This document shows, in pieces, positions 7,830-16,148 of a stretch of 31,412 nt of DNA. The translations under genes were made by a program, and so were the position numbers. Numbering within the stretch: position 1 is the first letter of the stretch; each line of letters opens with the position of its first letter. Source of the stretch: an uncultured bacterium (GTDB lineage: Bacteria > Verrucomicrobiota > Verrucomicrobiia > Opitutales > Intestinicryptomonadaceae); NCBI GenBank assembly GCA_905214995.1, contig CAJMOT010000010.1, forward strand, positions 1 through 31,412, in the 5' to 3' direction. Below the pieces are notes generated by a model that searched no databases, was not told where the DNA came from, and worked only from the letters and a program-made list of their open reading frames with translations.

Positions 7830-8858
7830 TAATCTTGCTTGGAAAAATGTTCTGGGAGAGAATCTAAAAAGATACTTTTGCCAGAATGGGTTATTGGAAT
7901 ATGGAAAATCCACCGTCGATTACATAGAGATTGACGGCGAATCCTATCAAGTTGAATACATCGGAAACGAATTCATTGGCATAAACGATGAACTCCCTGA
8001 TGTGAAGCTATCCAATAGCGATGTTTGCAAGCTTACCTTAAACAAAAGTAAATTTGCTTCCAAAGTACGCGAACTTTTAAGAATAGGAGGCGCAGTTTCA
8101 GATATTCCGAACTGTGATGCCTACTGCATTGGAGATTTGAAAGGAAGTCGTACTTTTAGGGTGTTTTTATGCTTTTCAGAGTCGGGGAGCCTGTATAGCT
8201 CAATTCGGAGTATATCTAAAGGAATTCCTCCCATTGTATTTCTTTTGAGGAAATTTCAGGAGAACTTCAAAAACTATTATATGAGCTTAACGGAAAGTTC
8301 TTCAAAATAGACGAATGTATATGTTTCCGCAATGACAGCATTGAAGCACTTTCTCCAATAGCAGAACTTGCGGGGAAGGTCAAAAGAAGCAAGACATCAG
8401 ACGTTTATTACGCTTGGAGTTCTACTGGCTTTCATCAACCCCAAAATCCCAATTTGAATATGCTTAAGATTCGCATACTGTCTTCAACCCGCCTACATAT
8501 TGAATTTGACGGGGAAGGAGATGATTTCGATTACAGCGACATAAGCATATTCAGAAACGAAAATAATGGTAAAATGAATAAATGTTGGACAACTCTGGGC
8601 TTATTGGCGGCAAAGAAGGAATTTAAGAGAGATGAAGGAACCCGAAAGATAGTCTCCAGAATGAATACTGTCTTCAGAGACTTCTTTGGCTTCTCTAAGC
8701 GTTTAATTCCTTTTGAATTTAGGGATACTATTCTTTTCCCAAACTTCTATCTGAAAGCCGTATCCCAAAGGGAAGAAAGGAAAGAAACCTTTGAAGGAGG
8801 CGGAATTTCTGAAAAAGAGATAGTAGAAGATTGGGAGCGTCAGAGGTATCAACATTAA
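7780..8858 (+). pseudogene. unrecognised protein B, split by a one-base frameshift
   Basis: Translation from GTG 7780 (AGGG nine bases upstream) gives 176 aa ending at 8310. Reading instead moves to the -1 frame at about 8244 (CTTTTGAGG). The new frame starts FEEISGELQKLLYELNGKFF and stays open to 8858, giving one continuous protein of about 359 aa. Adding one T to the T-run would restore the gene, so this is a recent frameshift, a sequencing error in a homopolymer, or, less likely, recoding; no classic slippery heptamer is visible. The domain is unrecognised. The early part is charged, and the later part includes RTFRVFLCFSESGSLYSS and TRLHIEFDGEGDDFDYSD. It overlaps gene A and ends one base from the convergent integrase stop. 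Confidence 0.6.
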
Positions 8859-8859
8859 C

Positions 8860-10017
8860 TTATTTTGACGGATATATCTTAAAATACTTTTCGGCGTCCT
8901 CTTTAGTCGCTACTCCTCGGTAGTGTTTAAAGAGTATATCTGTGCCTTTATGTGACATAATCAAAGCCGTATCTTGGAAGTCTCTTTTCCATGCGACGTG
9001 GTAGCTTGCAAAACTGTGCCTGAAAGCATTGTGGGGCGGTATCTTCTTTTGTGGGAATTTGCCATTCTCGTCTGGAGTTTTTATTTGTTTTCCATTTACA
9101 AGCAATCCCGCTCTGCGCAGGGCACTCTCTCGGCGCTTTTTCCACTTGCGCTCACACCACCCAAAGGCAGACTTTGGCGTCCGTTCCAACCAAGCCCAGA
9201 GATTGTCTGGGAGGTTTTCTATGTAGTTTCTACGGTTTTTCTTGGTCTTTTCAGTGGGCGTTAAAATTCCTTGCCGCATTGTGATTTCATTATAGTCAAC
9301 TCTTGGAATTGCGGAAGTTCTCATTCCAGCAAATAGCCCCAGAGCCATTAAGCCGCAGACTTCTGGATCTATCTTTTCATTTGCTCGGAACAATCTCTCC
9401 GTTTCCTCCATAGTTAGTATTCCAATCTCGCCCATTTCAATCTTGGGCAATTCAAGTCCCTTGGCTACGTTCTTTTCAATTAGTTCGTTTTTCTCAAACC
9501 AGTTCCAAGCGGCAGTTATATTGGACCTCCAATTCTTTACCGTGACTGGAGCAAATTTTAGAGATTCTAGCCAATTTTCCAACTCCTTGCGGCTTATATC
9601 TTGCAGGAGCCTATCGCCAAATGATTCAACAAGAACTTCCAAAACGCGTCGGACGTGCCTTATATGTTCGGGCTTGGCTTTTTCAGTCTTACGCATATTC
9701 CGCAGATATTCGTCGCAAGCGTCCCAAAGAGTTAATACACGCCTTGATTTGTGGTTCTTTGCCCAAAATTCCCATATATCGCGGAAACTTACGTTCCCTC
9801 TGATAGACTCAATGTAGGAGATGTCCGAAATGGTATTTTCGTCAATTCCCAAAAGCGCCTCAAAAGAGAGCTTATCCAAATGTCCGTTAAGCCTTAGAAA
9901 ATCCTCCCTTGCTTCTTCTGTTTCAAAGAACCTTGAATGCCTTACGCCTCCCTCAATCCAGAACAGTTGATAGGGTGATTTTCTACCTCCACAATATCTC
10001 TTAGTAATCTTCGCCAT
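8860..10017 (-). CDS. tyrosine-type site-specific integrase
   Basis: This 385-aa protein has an N-terminal arm/core-binding half (to about residue 190) and a catalytic half. Visible active-site elements are Arg233 in GLFAGMRTSAI, a Lys-rich strand TEKTKKNRR (about 256-263), the box PPHNAFRHSFASYH with Arg333, His356 in IMSHKGTD and the nucleophile Tyr366 in FKHYRG. The usual HxxR is NxxR here (Asn330), a variant I associate with integrases of Verrucomicrobia and Planctomycetes. The family cuts and joins DNA at attachment sites and moves genomic islands. It faces gene B and is divergent from the methyltransferase operon. Its att sites could not be found by eye. Confidence 0.92.
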   Translation of the reverse strand: MAKITKRYCGGRKSPYQLFWIEGGVRHSRFFETEEAREDFLRLNGHLDKLSFEALLGIDENTISDISYIESIRGNVSFRDIWEFWAKNHKSRRVLTLWDACDEYLRNMRKTEKAKPEHIRHVRRVLEVLVESFGDRLLQDISRKELENWLESLKFAPVTVKNWRSNITAAWNWFEKNELIEKNVAKGLELPKIEMGEIGILTMEETERLFRANEKIDPEVCGLMALGLFAGMRTSAIPRVDYNEITMRQGILTPTEKTKKNRRNYIENLPDNLWAWLERTPKSAFGWCERKWKKRRESALRRAGLLVNGKQIKTPDENGKFPQKKIPPHNAFRHSFASYHVAWKRDFQDTALIMSHKGTDILFKHYRGVATKEDAEKYFKIYPSK

Positions 10018-10027
10018 AGTGGTGTAC

Positions 10028-10056
10028 TTCTAATAAAAAACAACCCCTTTTGTCAA
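10028..10056 (-). promoter_or_regulatory. candidate integrase promoter
   Basis: On the minus strand a consensus TTGACA (10056-10051) is followed after 17 bp by TTAGAA (10033-10028), with an A/T-rich stretch upstream like an UP element. The start codon at 10017 is so close that the transcript would be almost leaderless. The remaining 10057-10217 region is very AT-rich and must hold the promoter for the divergent operon, but no single pair stands out. Confidence 0.45.
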
Positions 10057-10217
10057 GATTATTATTGATATATTATGAGTATGTATAATTTCATTATTTT
10101 ACAATATAGTTTAATAAAGCGCGAGTTATGATGAAAGTTGTCTTGAATATCTCGATAAATGGGTTATGTTTTCTTGATTAAAATTTAGACCGCAAATTCA
10201 TTTTATAAAGCTATTCG

Positions 10218-12983
10218 ATGGACTTAAACTCAATAGAAGAAACTCTCAGCAAGATTACACAACAATTTAGTAATTCAGAATTTATATATGAGTTTTTGCT
10301 GGCGTACGGGATCCCGCAGAGTACCATAACAAAACTAAAGCAAAAAAATGCAGCTCTTGATGGCATTGACAATATTATTGATGTAAAGAAAAAAGTTTAT
10401 TTTTTAAACGTGGCAGAAGGGAACGACTTGCCTTCCATTCTTGAGCGGCTGAAGAATGATCCTGCCACATTTAAGCACAGACCGCGTTTTATCATCGTTA
10501 CAGATTTCAAACGTTTATGCGCTTGGGATTGCAAATTAAAAGGGGCGGCGCTTGATACAAAATTTGAAGACCTTCATATAAACTATGAATTCTTTTTACC
10601 TCTTGCAGGTCGCGAAAAATATGTTCAACATCACGAAACTTTTGCTGATGTAAAGGCCGCCGAGAAAATGGCCAAAATCTACGATGAAATCCTTAATAAT
10701 AATCCGGATTTTCTCGATGAGCAAAACAAACATAATCTGAGTGTGTTTCTTACTCGGTTGTTATTTTGTTATTTTGCCGAAGATACAGGGATTTTCCCTG
10801 AGGGCAATATATTTACAAAATCCATATATGAACATACGCAAGAAGACGGTTCAGACCTTCGGCAATATTTTGAAATGCTATTCGCTGCATTGGATGATAA
10901 AGACCGCCGTAAGTATCCCGCCCACATCTCAAACTTTCCTTATGTAAATGGTAAACTTTTTGCAGACAAATGTAGAATTCCAAATTTTACGAAGCGGGCG
11001 CGCGATTTGATTCTTGAATGTGGAGACGGGATGAATTGGTCGGAGATAAATCCCGACATATTTGGTTCTATGTTTCAAGCGGTGTCCGATAAAAAAGCGC
11101 GCCGAGATTGGGGGCAGCATTATACTTCGGTCCCCAATATAATGAAGGTTATAACCCCTCTGTTTTTGGATGAATTAAAAGACGCTTTTGAGAAAGCGCA
11201 AGATTCGGTCTCTCGCTTATCTGCCTTATTGCACCGCATATCTGAAATAAGAATATTCGACCCGGCTTGCGGATCGGGAAATTTTCTAATTATAGCATAC
11301 AAACAATTACGCCAGTTAGAGATAGATATCATTAAAAGAATAAGAGATTTGGAAGGCGGAATATCATTCAATTACTCCCAAATAAAGCTTAGCAATTTTT
11401 ACGGTATTGAGTTAGTGGATTTCCCCTGTGAGATAGCCCGCCTTTCATTATGGCTTGCCCAGCACCAGATGAATAGATTGGTAAAGAAGGAATTCGGGAT
11501 TACGCAACCTACACTACCGCTACAAGAAAGCGGACATATTATATGCGGAAATGCAACTCGCCTGGATTGGGATAAGGTATGTCCGAGAACAAGAATCCCA
11601 AATTCTTTGCAGGCTGTATGCGAAAGAGCAGAAATTGAAAATAGCGAGTTAAAGCTACAAGTTCCTACAGAATATAACGAGATTTATGTATTGGGGAATC
11701 CGCCATACTTGGGAGCTAAGTTGCAGGAGGAATCTCAAAAAGAAGATATAATACGCTTACTCCCCAAAAATAAGAATATAGACTATATTTCTTGTTGGTT
11801 TTATAAAGGCGCAGAGTATCTAAACACAAGTCCTTGTGTAAAAATCGCATTTGTATCAACAAATTCTGTGTGTCAAGGCGAACAGGTTGCAATTTTATGG
11901 AAGCAGTTGAAAAAGTTTACAAATGTTGAAATTGGTTTTGCATACAGATCTTTCAAATGGACGAATAATGCAAAGTATAACGCAGGTGTAACGTGTGTTA
12001 TTATCGGATTGCGACAAAAATCCTCAGCGCAAAAGTTTATATACGATGGTTTACAAAAGGTTCTTGTAAAAAACATAAACACATACCTGTTAGATGCGAA
12101 CGATGTTTATATAGAACGTACAAATGAATCGATCTCTCATTTTGCACCAATGGCATTTGGAAGTATGCCACGAGACGGCGGGCATTTGATTCTTACTCCA
12201 ATCGAAAAGGATAATATTATCTCCAAACATCCACAATCCTCTAAATTTATAAAAAAATATATTGGGTCCGAAGAATTTATCAATGGTAAGACGAGGTACT
12301 GCTTGTGGATAGAATCCAATGAAAGTAATGAGGCTAAATCTTACCAAGCCATATCAGAAAGAATTGACGCGGTATCCAAATTCAGAAATTCAAGTAAAGC
12401 CTCAAGCACAAAAAATTACGCCAAATTAGGATATATGTTTGTTCAAAGAGCATATAAACCAACCAACGCAATTATCGTTCCTTGTGTATCCTCTGAGAGA
12501 CGTCAATATATACCCATAGGATACTTGGATAAAGATACTGTCATATCAAATTCTGCACAGGCCATATATGATGCGCCATTATGGCTGTTTTCGGTTATTA
12601 CGTCTCGAATGCACATGGTTTGGGTTAGAGCAGTCGGTGGAAGATTGGAAACTCGTTTGCGTTATTCAGCAGAGCTTTGCTATAACACTTTCCCATTTCC
12701 CGATGTTTCAGACCAAAAAAAGAGAGAATTGGAATACCACGCAAAACAGGTTCTTTCAGCACGGGAAGCCCATTCTGAACTTACAATGGCAGAGCTCTAC
12801 GACCCTGATAAAATGCCGGAGGATTTGCGTTCAGCGCATGTATCCTTGGATATTGCCGTTGAACAATGCTACAGAAAACGCCCCTTCGATAATGACGGGA
12901 AGAGATTGGAATATCTTTTTAAATATTATGAAAAAATGTCAGCAGGCTCAAAACTTGGGCAGCAGGAACTGGAAATATTGTAA
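10218..12983 (+). CDS. MmeI-like DNA adenine methyltransferase with an apparently dead N-terminal nuclease domain
   Basis: This 921-aa protein has the layout of MmeI-type (type IIL) enzymes: an N-terminal nuclease-fold domain (about 1-140), a helical spacer, an N6-adenine methyltransferase core with the SAM motif FDPACGSGNF (from 347) and catalytic NPPY (494-497), and a C-terminal target-recognition region ending in a helical tail. In MmeI relatives the first domain carries a D...ExK nuclease site in a strand followed by 'GxDL'. Here that place reads VYFLNVAEGNDL, with Asn64-Val-Ala66 where Glu-x-Lys is expected, so cleavage by this subunit looks unlikely. It presumably methylates host DNA and supplies target specificity. 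It is first in an operon, six bases ahead of the helicase gene. AT-rich compared with flanking chromosome. Methyltransferase call is strong; loss of nuclease is an alignment by eye. Confidence 0.9.
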   Translation: MDLNSIEETLSKITQQFSNSEFIYEFLLAYGIPQSTITKLKQKNAALDGIDNIIDVKKKVYFLNVAEGNDLPSILERLKNDPATFKHRPRFIIVTDFKRLCAWDCKLKGAALDTKFEDLHINYEFFLPLAGREKYVQHHETFADVKAAEKMAKIYDEILNNNPDFLDEQNKHNLSVFLTRLLFCYFAEDTGIFPEGNIFTKSIYEHTQEDGSDLRQYFEMLFAALDDKDRRKYPAHISNFPYVNGKLFADKCRIPNFTKRARDLILECGDGMNWSEINPDIFGSMFQAVSDKKARRDWGQHYTSVPNIMKVITPLFLDELKDAFEKAQDSVSRLSALLHRISEIRIFDPACGSGNFLIIAYKQLRQLEIDIIKRIRDLEGGISFNYSQIKLSNFYGIELVDFPCEIARLSLWLAQHQMNRLVKKEFGITQPTLPLQESGHIICGNATRLDWDKVCPRTRIPNSLQAVCERAEIENSELKLQVPTEYNEIYVLGNPPYLGAKLQEESQKEDIIRLLPKNKNIDYISCWFYKGAEYLNTSPCVKIAFVSTNSVCQGEQVAILWKQLKKFTNVEIGFAYRSFKWTNNAKYNAGVTCVIIGLRQKSSAQKFIYDGLQKVLVKNINTYLLDANDVYIERTNESISHFAPMAFGSMPRDGGHLILTPIEKDNIISKHPQSSKFIKKYIGSEEFINGKTRYCLWIESNESNEAKSYQAISERIDAVSKFRNSSKASSTKNYAKLGYMFVQRAYKPTNAIIVPCVSSERRQYIPIGYLDKDTVISNSAQAIYDAPLWLFSVITSRMHMVWVRAVGGRLETRLRYSAELCYNTFPFPDVSDQKKRELEYHAKQVLSAREAHSELTMAELYDPDKMPEDLRSAHVSLDIAVEQCYRKRPFDNDGKRLEYLFKYYEKMSAGSKLGQQELEIL

Positions 12984-12988
12984 GGTTT

Positions 12989-14917
12989 ATGGAAAATTTA
13001 GTTGAAGTAAAATACGCCCAAACAGGAGAAAGCACAAAAACAAATTCGCTTGGTATGCGCGAGATGCAACAGCGCGCGTATGCGTATAGAGACGCGCAAT
13101 ACATTTTGTTAAAGGCTCCGCCAGCTTCAGGGAAGTCGCGAGCATTGATGTTTATTGCCTTAGACAAGCTTAAAAATCAAGGCATTAAGAAGGTAATAGT
13201 GGCTGTTCCTGAACAGTCTATAGCATCTTCATTCAAAGAAACAGAACTGAAAAAATTTGGATTTTTTGCGGATTGGATTGTGGATTCTCGTTATAATCTC
13301 TGTAGAGGAGGCTCTGACAACGGCAAGGGCAAGATTAAGACATTCCGCGAGTTTATGGAGGATCCATATTCAAAAATTCTTTTGTGCACGCACGCTACCT
13401 TGCGCTTTGCCTGCGACGGATTGGAATACAGCAAATTTAACGATACTTTGCTTGCTATTGACGAATTTCACCATGTTTCCGCAGATAGTGAAAATAACCG
13501 ATTGGGAGAGATAGTCCACGGTTTAATGGCCCAATCCACAGCGCATATTTTGGCAATGACAGGATCGTATTTCAGAGGAGACTGCATACCTGTGCTTTTG
13601 CCGGAAGACGAAGAAAAATTTTCTCGAATAACTTACAACTACTACGAACAGTTAAACGGCTATACCTATCTGAAATCACTTGGTATTGGGTACAACTTCT
13701 ATCAGGGTAAATATCTGTCGGCTATAGCGGAAGTTCTGGATACAAACAAAAAGACGCTAATCCACATACCGAATGTAAATTCCATAGAATCTACAGGCGA
13801 TAAATACAAAGAAGTTGACGCTATCCTTGAGATAATAGGCGAAACTATTAAAATAGATCCAGATACTGGAATAATTCATGTTAAAAGGCATTCAGACGGT
13901 AAAATTCTAAAAGTTGCAGACATAGTCGATGACGACGTTGAGCGACTGAAGGTGATGGGTTATCTGCGCAATATAAAGAAAGTAGATGATATAGATATCA
14001 TTATTGCGCTTGGAATGGCGAAGGAAGGATTTGATTGGCCTTTTTGCGAATATGCCTTGACTGTAGGTTATCGGGCTTCACTAACGGAGGTTGTTCAGAT
14101 AATAGGCCGCTGTACGCGCGATAGTGAAAATAAATCACACGCGCAATTTACAAACCTTATAGCTCAACCAGATGCGCAAACCCAAGAAGTTAGCGTTGCA
14201 GTAAATAATATGCTAAAGGCAATTACTTGTTCGCTATTGATGGAGCAAGTGCTTGCCCCAAACTTCAAATTTAAGAGCAAACTGCCAAATGATAATACGG
14301 AAAACGATCCCAACACCATAAAGATAAGAGGCTTAAAAGAGCCTTCTGCGAAAGTAAAACGCATAATAGAATCGGATCTCAATGAGATAAAGGCAAAGAT
14401 TCTTCAAGACGAAAATATATTGCGAACACTTCCAAGTAATGAGGTTGACGCGGAATATATAAATAAGACTCTTATTCCAAAGATAATCAGGGAGACATAC
14501 CCTGATTTAACCGATGAGGAAGTTGAGCAGGCTCGACAATGGGTCGTTGCCGATAGTGTAATCAAAACTGGAGAATTTAAAGACGACAACAGAAAATTCA
14601 TAAGATTTACTAATCAATTCATCAATATAGATGAGCTTAGTATTGACCTTATAGATTCAATAAATCCATTCCAAAAAGCTTATGCCATACTCTCTAAGAC
14701 ATTAGACAAAAAGACATTTAAGGCCATTCAAAACTCCATAATTCTCGCAAAAACAAAGATTACGGATGATGACGCCAAAAGGTTATGGCCTGAAGTATTA
14801 AAATTCAGAGGGGAAACAGGCCGCGCTCCAGACTTTAATTCTCCAGATCCAAAAGAACGCACATATGCTGCGGTAATTCTGTACTTGAAACAACAAAGAA
14901 GAAAGCTTGGGGTGTAA
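12989..14917 (+). CDS. superfamily 2 DEAD/DEAH-type helicase of the restriction module
   Basis: This 642-aa protein contains Walker A APPASGKS (43-50), motif II DEFH (158-161), motif III TGSY (191-194) and motif VI QIIGRCTRD (370-378), the full set for an SF2 ATPase/translocase like ResIII. The C-terminal 250 residues are accessory. The last 40 read EVLKFRGETGRAP then a conserved Leu/Arg-rich helix, resembling helicase-associated repeats, and a similar pattern occurs at the start of the next protein. It starts five bases after the methyltransferase stop, and the next start codon immediately follows its TAA. It probably translocates on DNA to bring a bound methyltransferase and nuclease together. 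Role inferred from context. Confidence 0.9.
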   Translation: MENLVEVKYAQTGESTKTNSLGMREMQQRAYAYRDAQYILLKAPPASGKSRALMFIALDKLKNQGIKKVIVAVPEQSIASSFKETELKKFGFFADWIVDSRYNLCRGGSDNGKGKIKTFREFMEDPYSKILLCTHATLRFACDGLEYSKFNDTLLAIDEFHHVSADSENNRLGEIVHGLMAQSTAHILAMTGSYFRGDCIPVLLPEDEEKFSRITYNYYEQLNGYTYLKSLGIGYNFYQGKYLSAIAEVLDTNKKTLIHIPNVNSIESTGDKYKEVDAILEIIGETIKIDPDTGIIHVKRHSDGKILKVADIVDDDVERLKVMGYLRNIKKVDDIDIIIALGMAKEGFDWPFCEYALTVGYRASLTEVVQIIGRCTRDSENKSHAQFTNLIAQPDAQTQEVSVAVNNMLKAITCSLLMEQVLAPNFKFKSKLPNDNTENDPNTIKIRGLKEPSAKVKRIIESDLNEIKAKILQDENILRTLPSNEVDAEYINKTLIPKIIRETYPDLTDEEVEQARQWVVADSVIKTGEFKDDNRKFIRFTNQFINIDELSIDLIDSINPFQKAYAILSKTLDKKTFKAIQNSIILAKTKITDDDAKRLWPEVLKFRGETGRAPDFNSPDPKERTYAAVILYLKQQRRKLGV

Positions 14918-16072
14918 ATGACTGAAGAAGAATTAAAGGCTTTATTGGAACTGGATTCTTTTGGATTGCTTGAATCAAAACCTTCGATTGCGCCTATGAC
15001 GCGCGACGAAAAATTGATTCACTCTTTTCAGGAAATAAACTCGTTCGTAGAAAAATATGGTAGAGAACCGCAAGATTCAAGCGATGTAAACGAACTTGGC
15101 TTATTTTTTAGGCTTCAGGGGATCCGTAAAAATCCACAAAAAATAGTACAACTCAAAGAATTTGATAAATATTCACTGTTGGAATTGCCAACTAATAACA
15201 CCATCGTAAACGCGCTTGAGTCAGACGAATATGGATTGCTCGACGACGATGAAGTTGATATTACAACATTGCGGAATGTCCCTGATTCTGCAAGGGAAAC
15301 AAGCGATTTTATTGCCAAACAAAAAACTTGTCCTAACTTTGAAAAATATGAACCGCTCTTTAAGCAATGCCAAGCTGAATTGGCATCGGGTAAGCGACAT
15401 CTTGAGAAATATAATGATAGACAGAGAATAGAGGGGCAATTTTTTGAGCTTGGCGGAGTACTTGTTTATATAGAAAAAATATATTATCTTGAACGCGGTA
15501 AAGACGGTAAGATGGATGGGAGAACGCGTTTGATTTTTGAAAATGGGAAAATGTCAAACATGTTATTACGTTCATTCACAAAACGGATGTATGAACGAGG
15601 TAAGCATATTTCTGACGATAAATTAAAATTCGGTATAGATAGTCCACTATTAACTCCGAATGAAAAAGATAAGCCCACAGGTTATATTTATGTTCTTTCG
15701 TCCAAAAGCCGCGATAATTCCATTCGGTCAATAAAGAATTTATTCAAGATTGGATTTTCGGAAACTACCGTAGAAGAACGTATAAAGAATGCCGAGAGAG
15801 AACCGACTTACCTAATGGCTCCGGTAAAAATTGTTGCAACATATAGCACATACAATATGAACACGCAAAAATTCGAAAATCTTCTCCATCGTTTTTTTGA
15901 TACTTGTAGGGTTAGTATAGATGTTTTTGATGCAAGCGGGAATCGCCATACCGTTCGCGAATGGTTCCAAATCCCGTTTGAGGATATAGAAACTGCAATA
16001 GATTTACTCATAAGTGGAGATATCGTCCATTACAAATACGAACGCGATAACGGTATTGTTCTTGTAGAATAA
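14918..16072 (+). CDS. GIY-YIG (T5orf172-type) nuclease subunit
   Basis: The C-terminal third of this 384-aa protein is a GIY-YIG domain: GYIYVL (255-260), FKIGFS (276-281), Arg288 in EERIKNAE, the metal-binding Glu320 in KFENLLHRFF, and EWF (348-350). Together these match the T5orf172 subgroup. The N-terminal 250 residues are not recognised, except a stretch FVEKYGREP...ELGLFFRLQGIR resembling the helicase C-terminus. A short motif occurs three times: DSFGLL (13-18), DKYSLL (83-88), DEYGLL (104-109). The gene starts directly after the helicase stop. I infer that it provides the DNA cleavage missing from the methyltransferase. Family assignment good, role inferred. Confidence 0.82.
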   Translation: MTEEELKALLELDSFGLLESKPSIAPMTRDEKLIHSFQEINSFVEKYGREPQDSSDVNELGLFFRLQGIRKNPQKIVQLKEFDKYSLLELPTNNTIVNALESDEYGLLDDDEVDITTLRNVPDSARETSDFIAKQKTCPNFEKYEPLFKQCQAELASGKRHLEKYNDRQRIEGQFFELGGVLVYIEKIYYLERGKDGKMDGRTRLIFENGKMSNMLLRSFTKRMYERGKHISDDKLKFGIDSPLLTPNEKDKPTGYIYVLSSKSRDNSIRSIKNLFKIGFSETTVEERIKNAEREPTYLMAPVKIVATYSTYNMNTQKFENLLHRFFDTCRVSIDVFDASGNRHTVREWFQIPFEDIETAIDLLISGDIVHYKYERDNGIVLVE

Positions 16073-16148
16073 AATGAAGAATGTCTTTTATTTAATTTTT
16101 GGGGATATCAATACTTCAAGGTAAATATAATTAGAAAGAAAAGAATTT

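Noticed and set aside
10218..16072. BREX or DISARM system
   Set aside because: No BrxL/PglZ, no DrmB (DUF1998) or PLD nuclease is present. The methyltransferase is MmeI-like.
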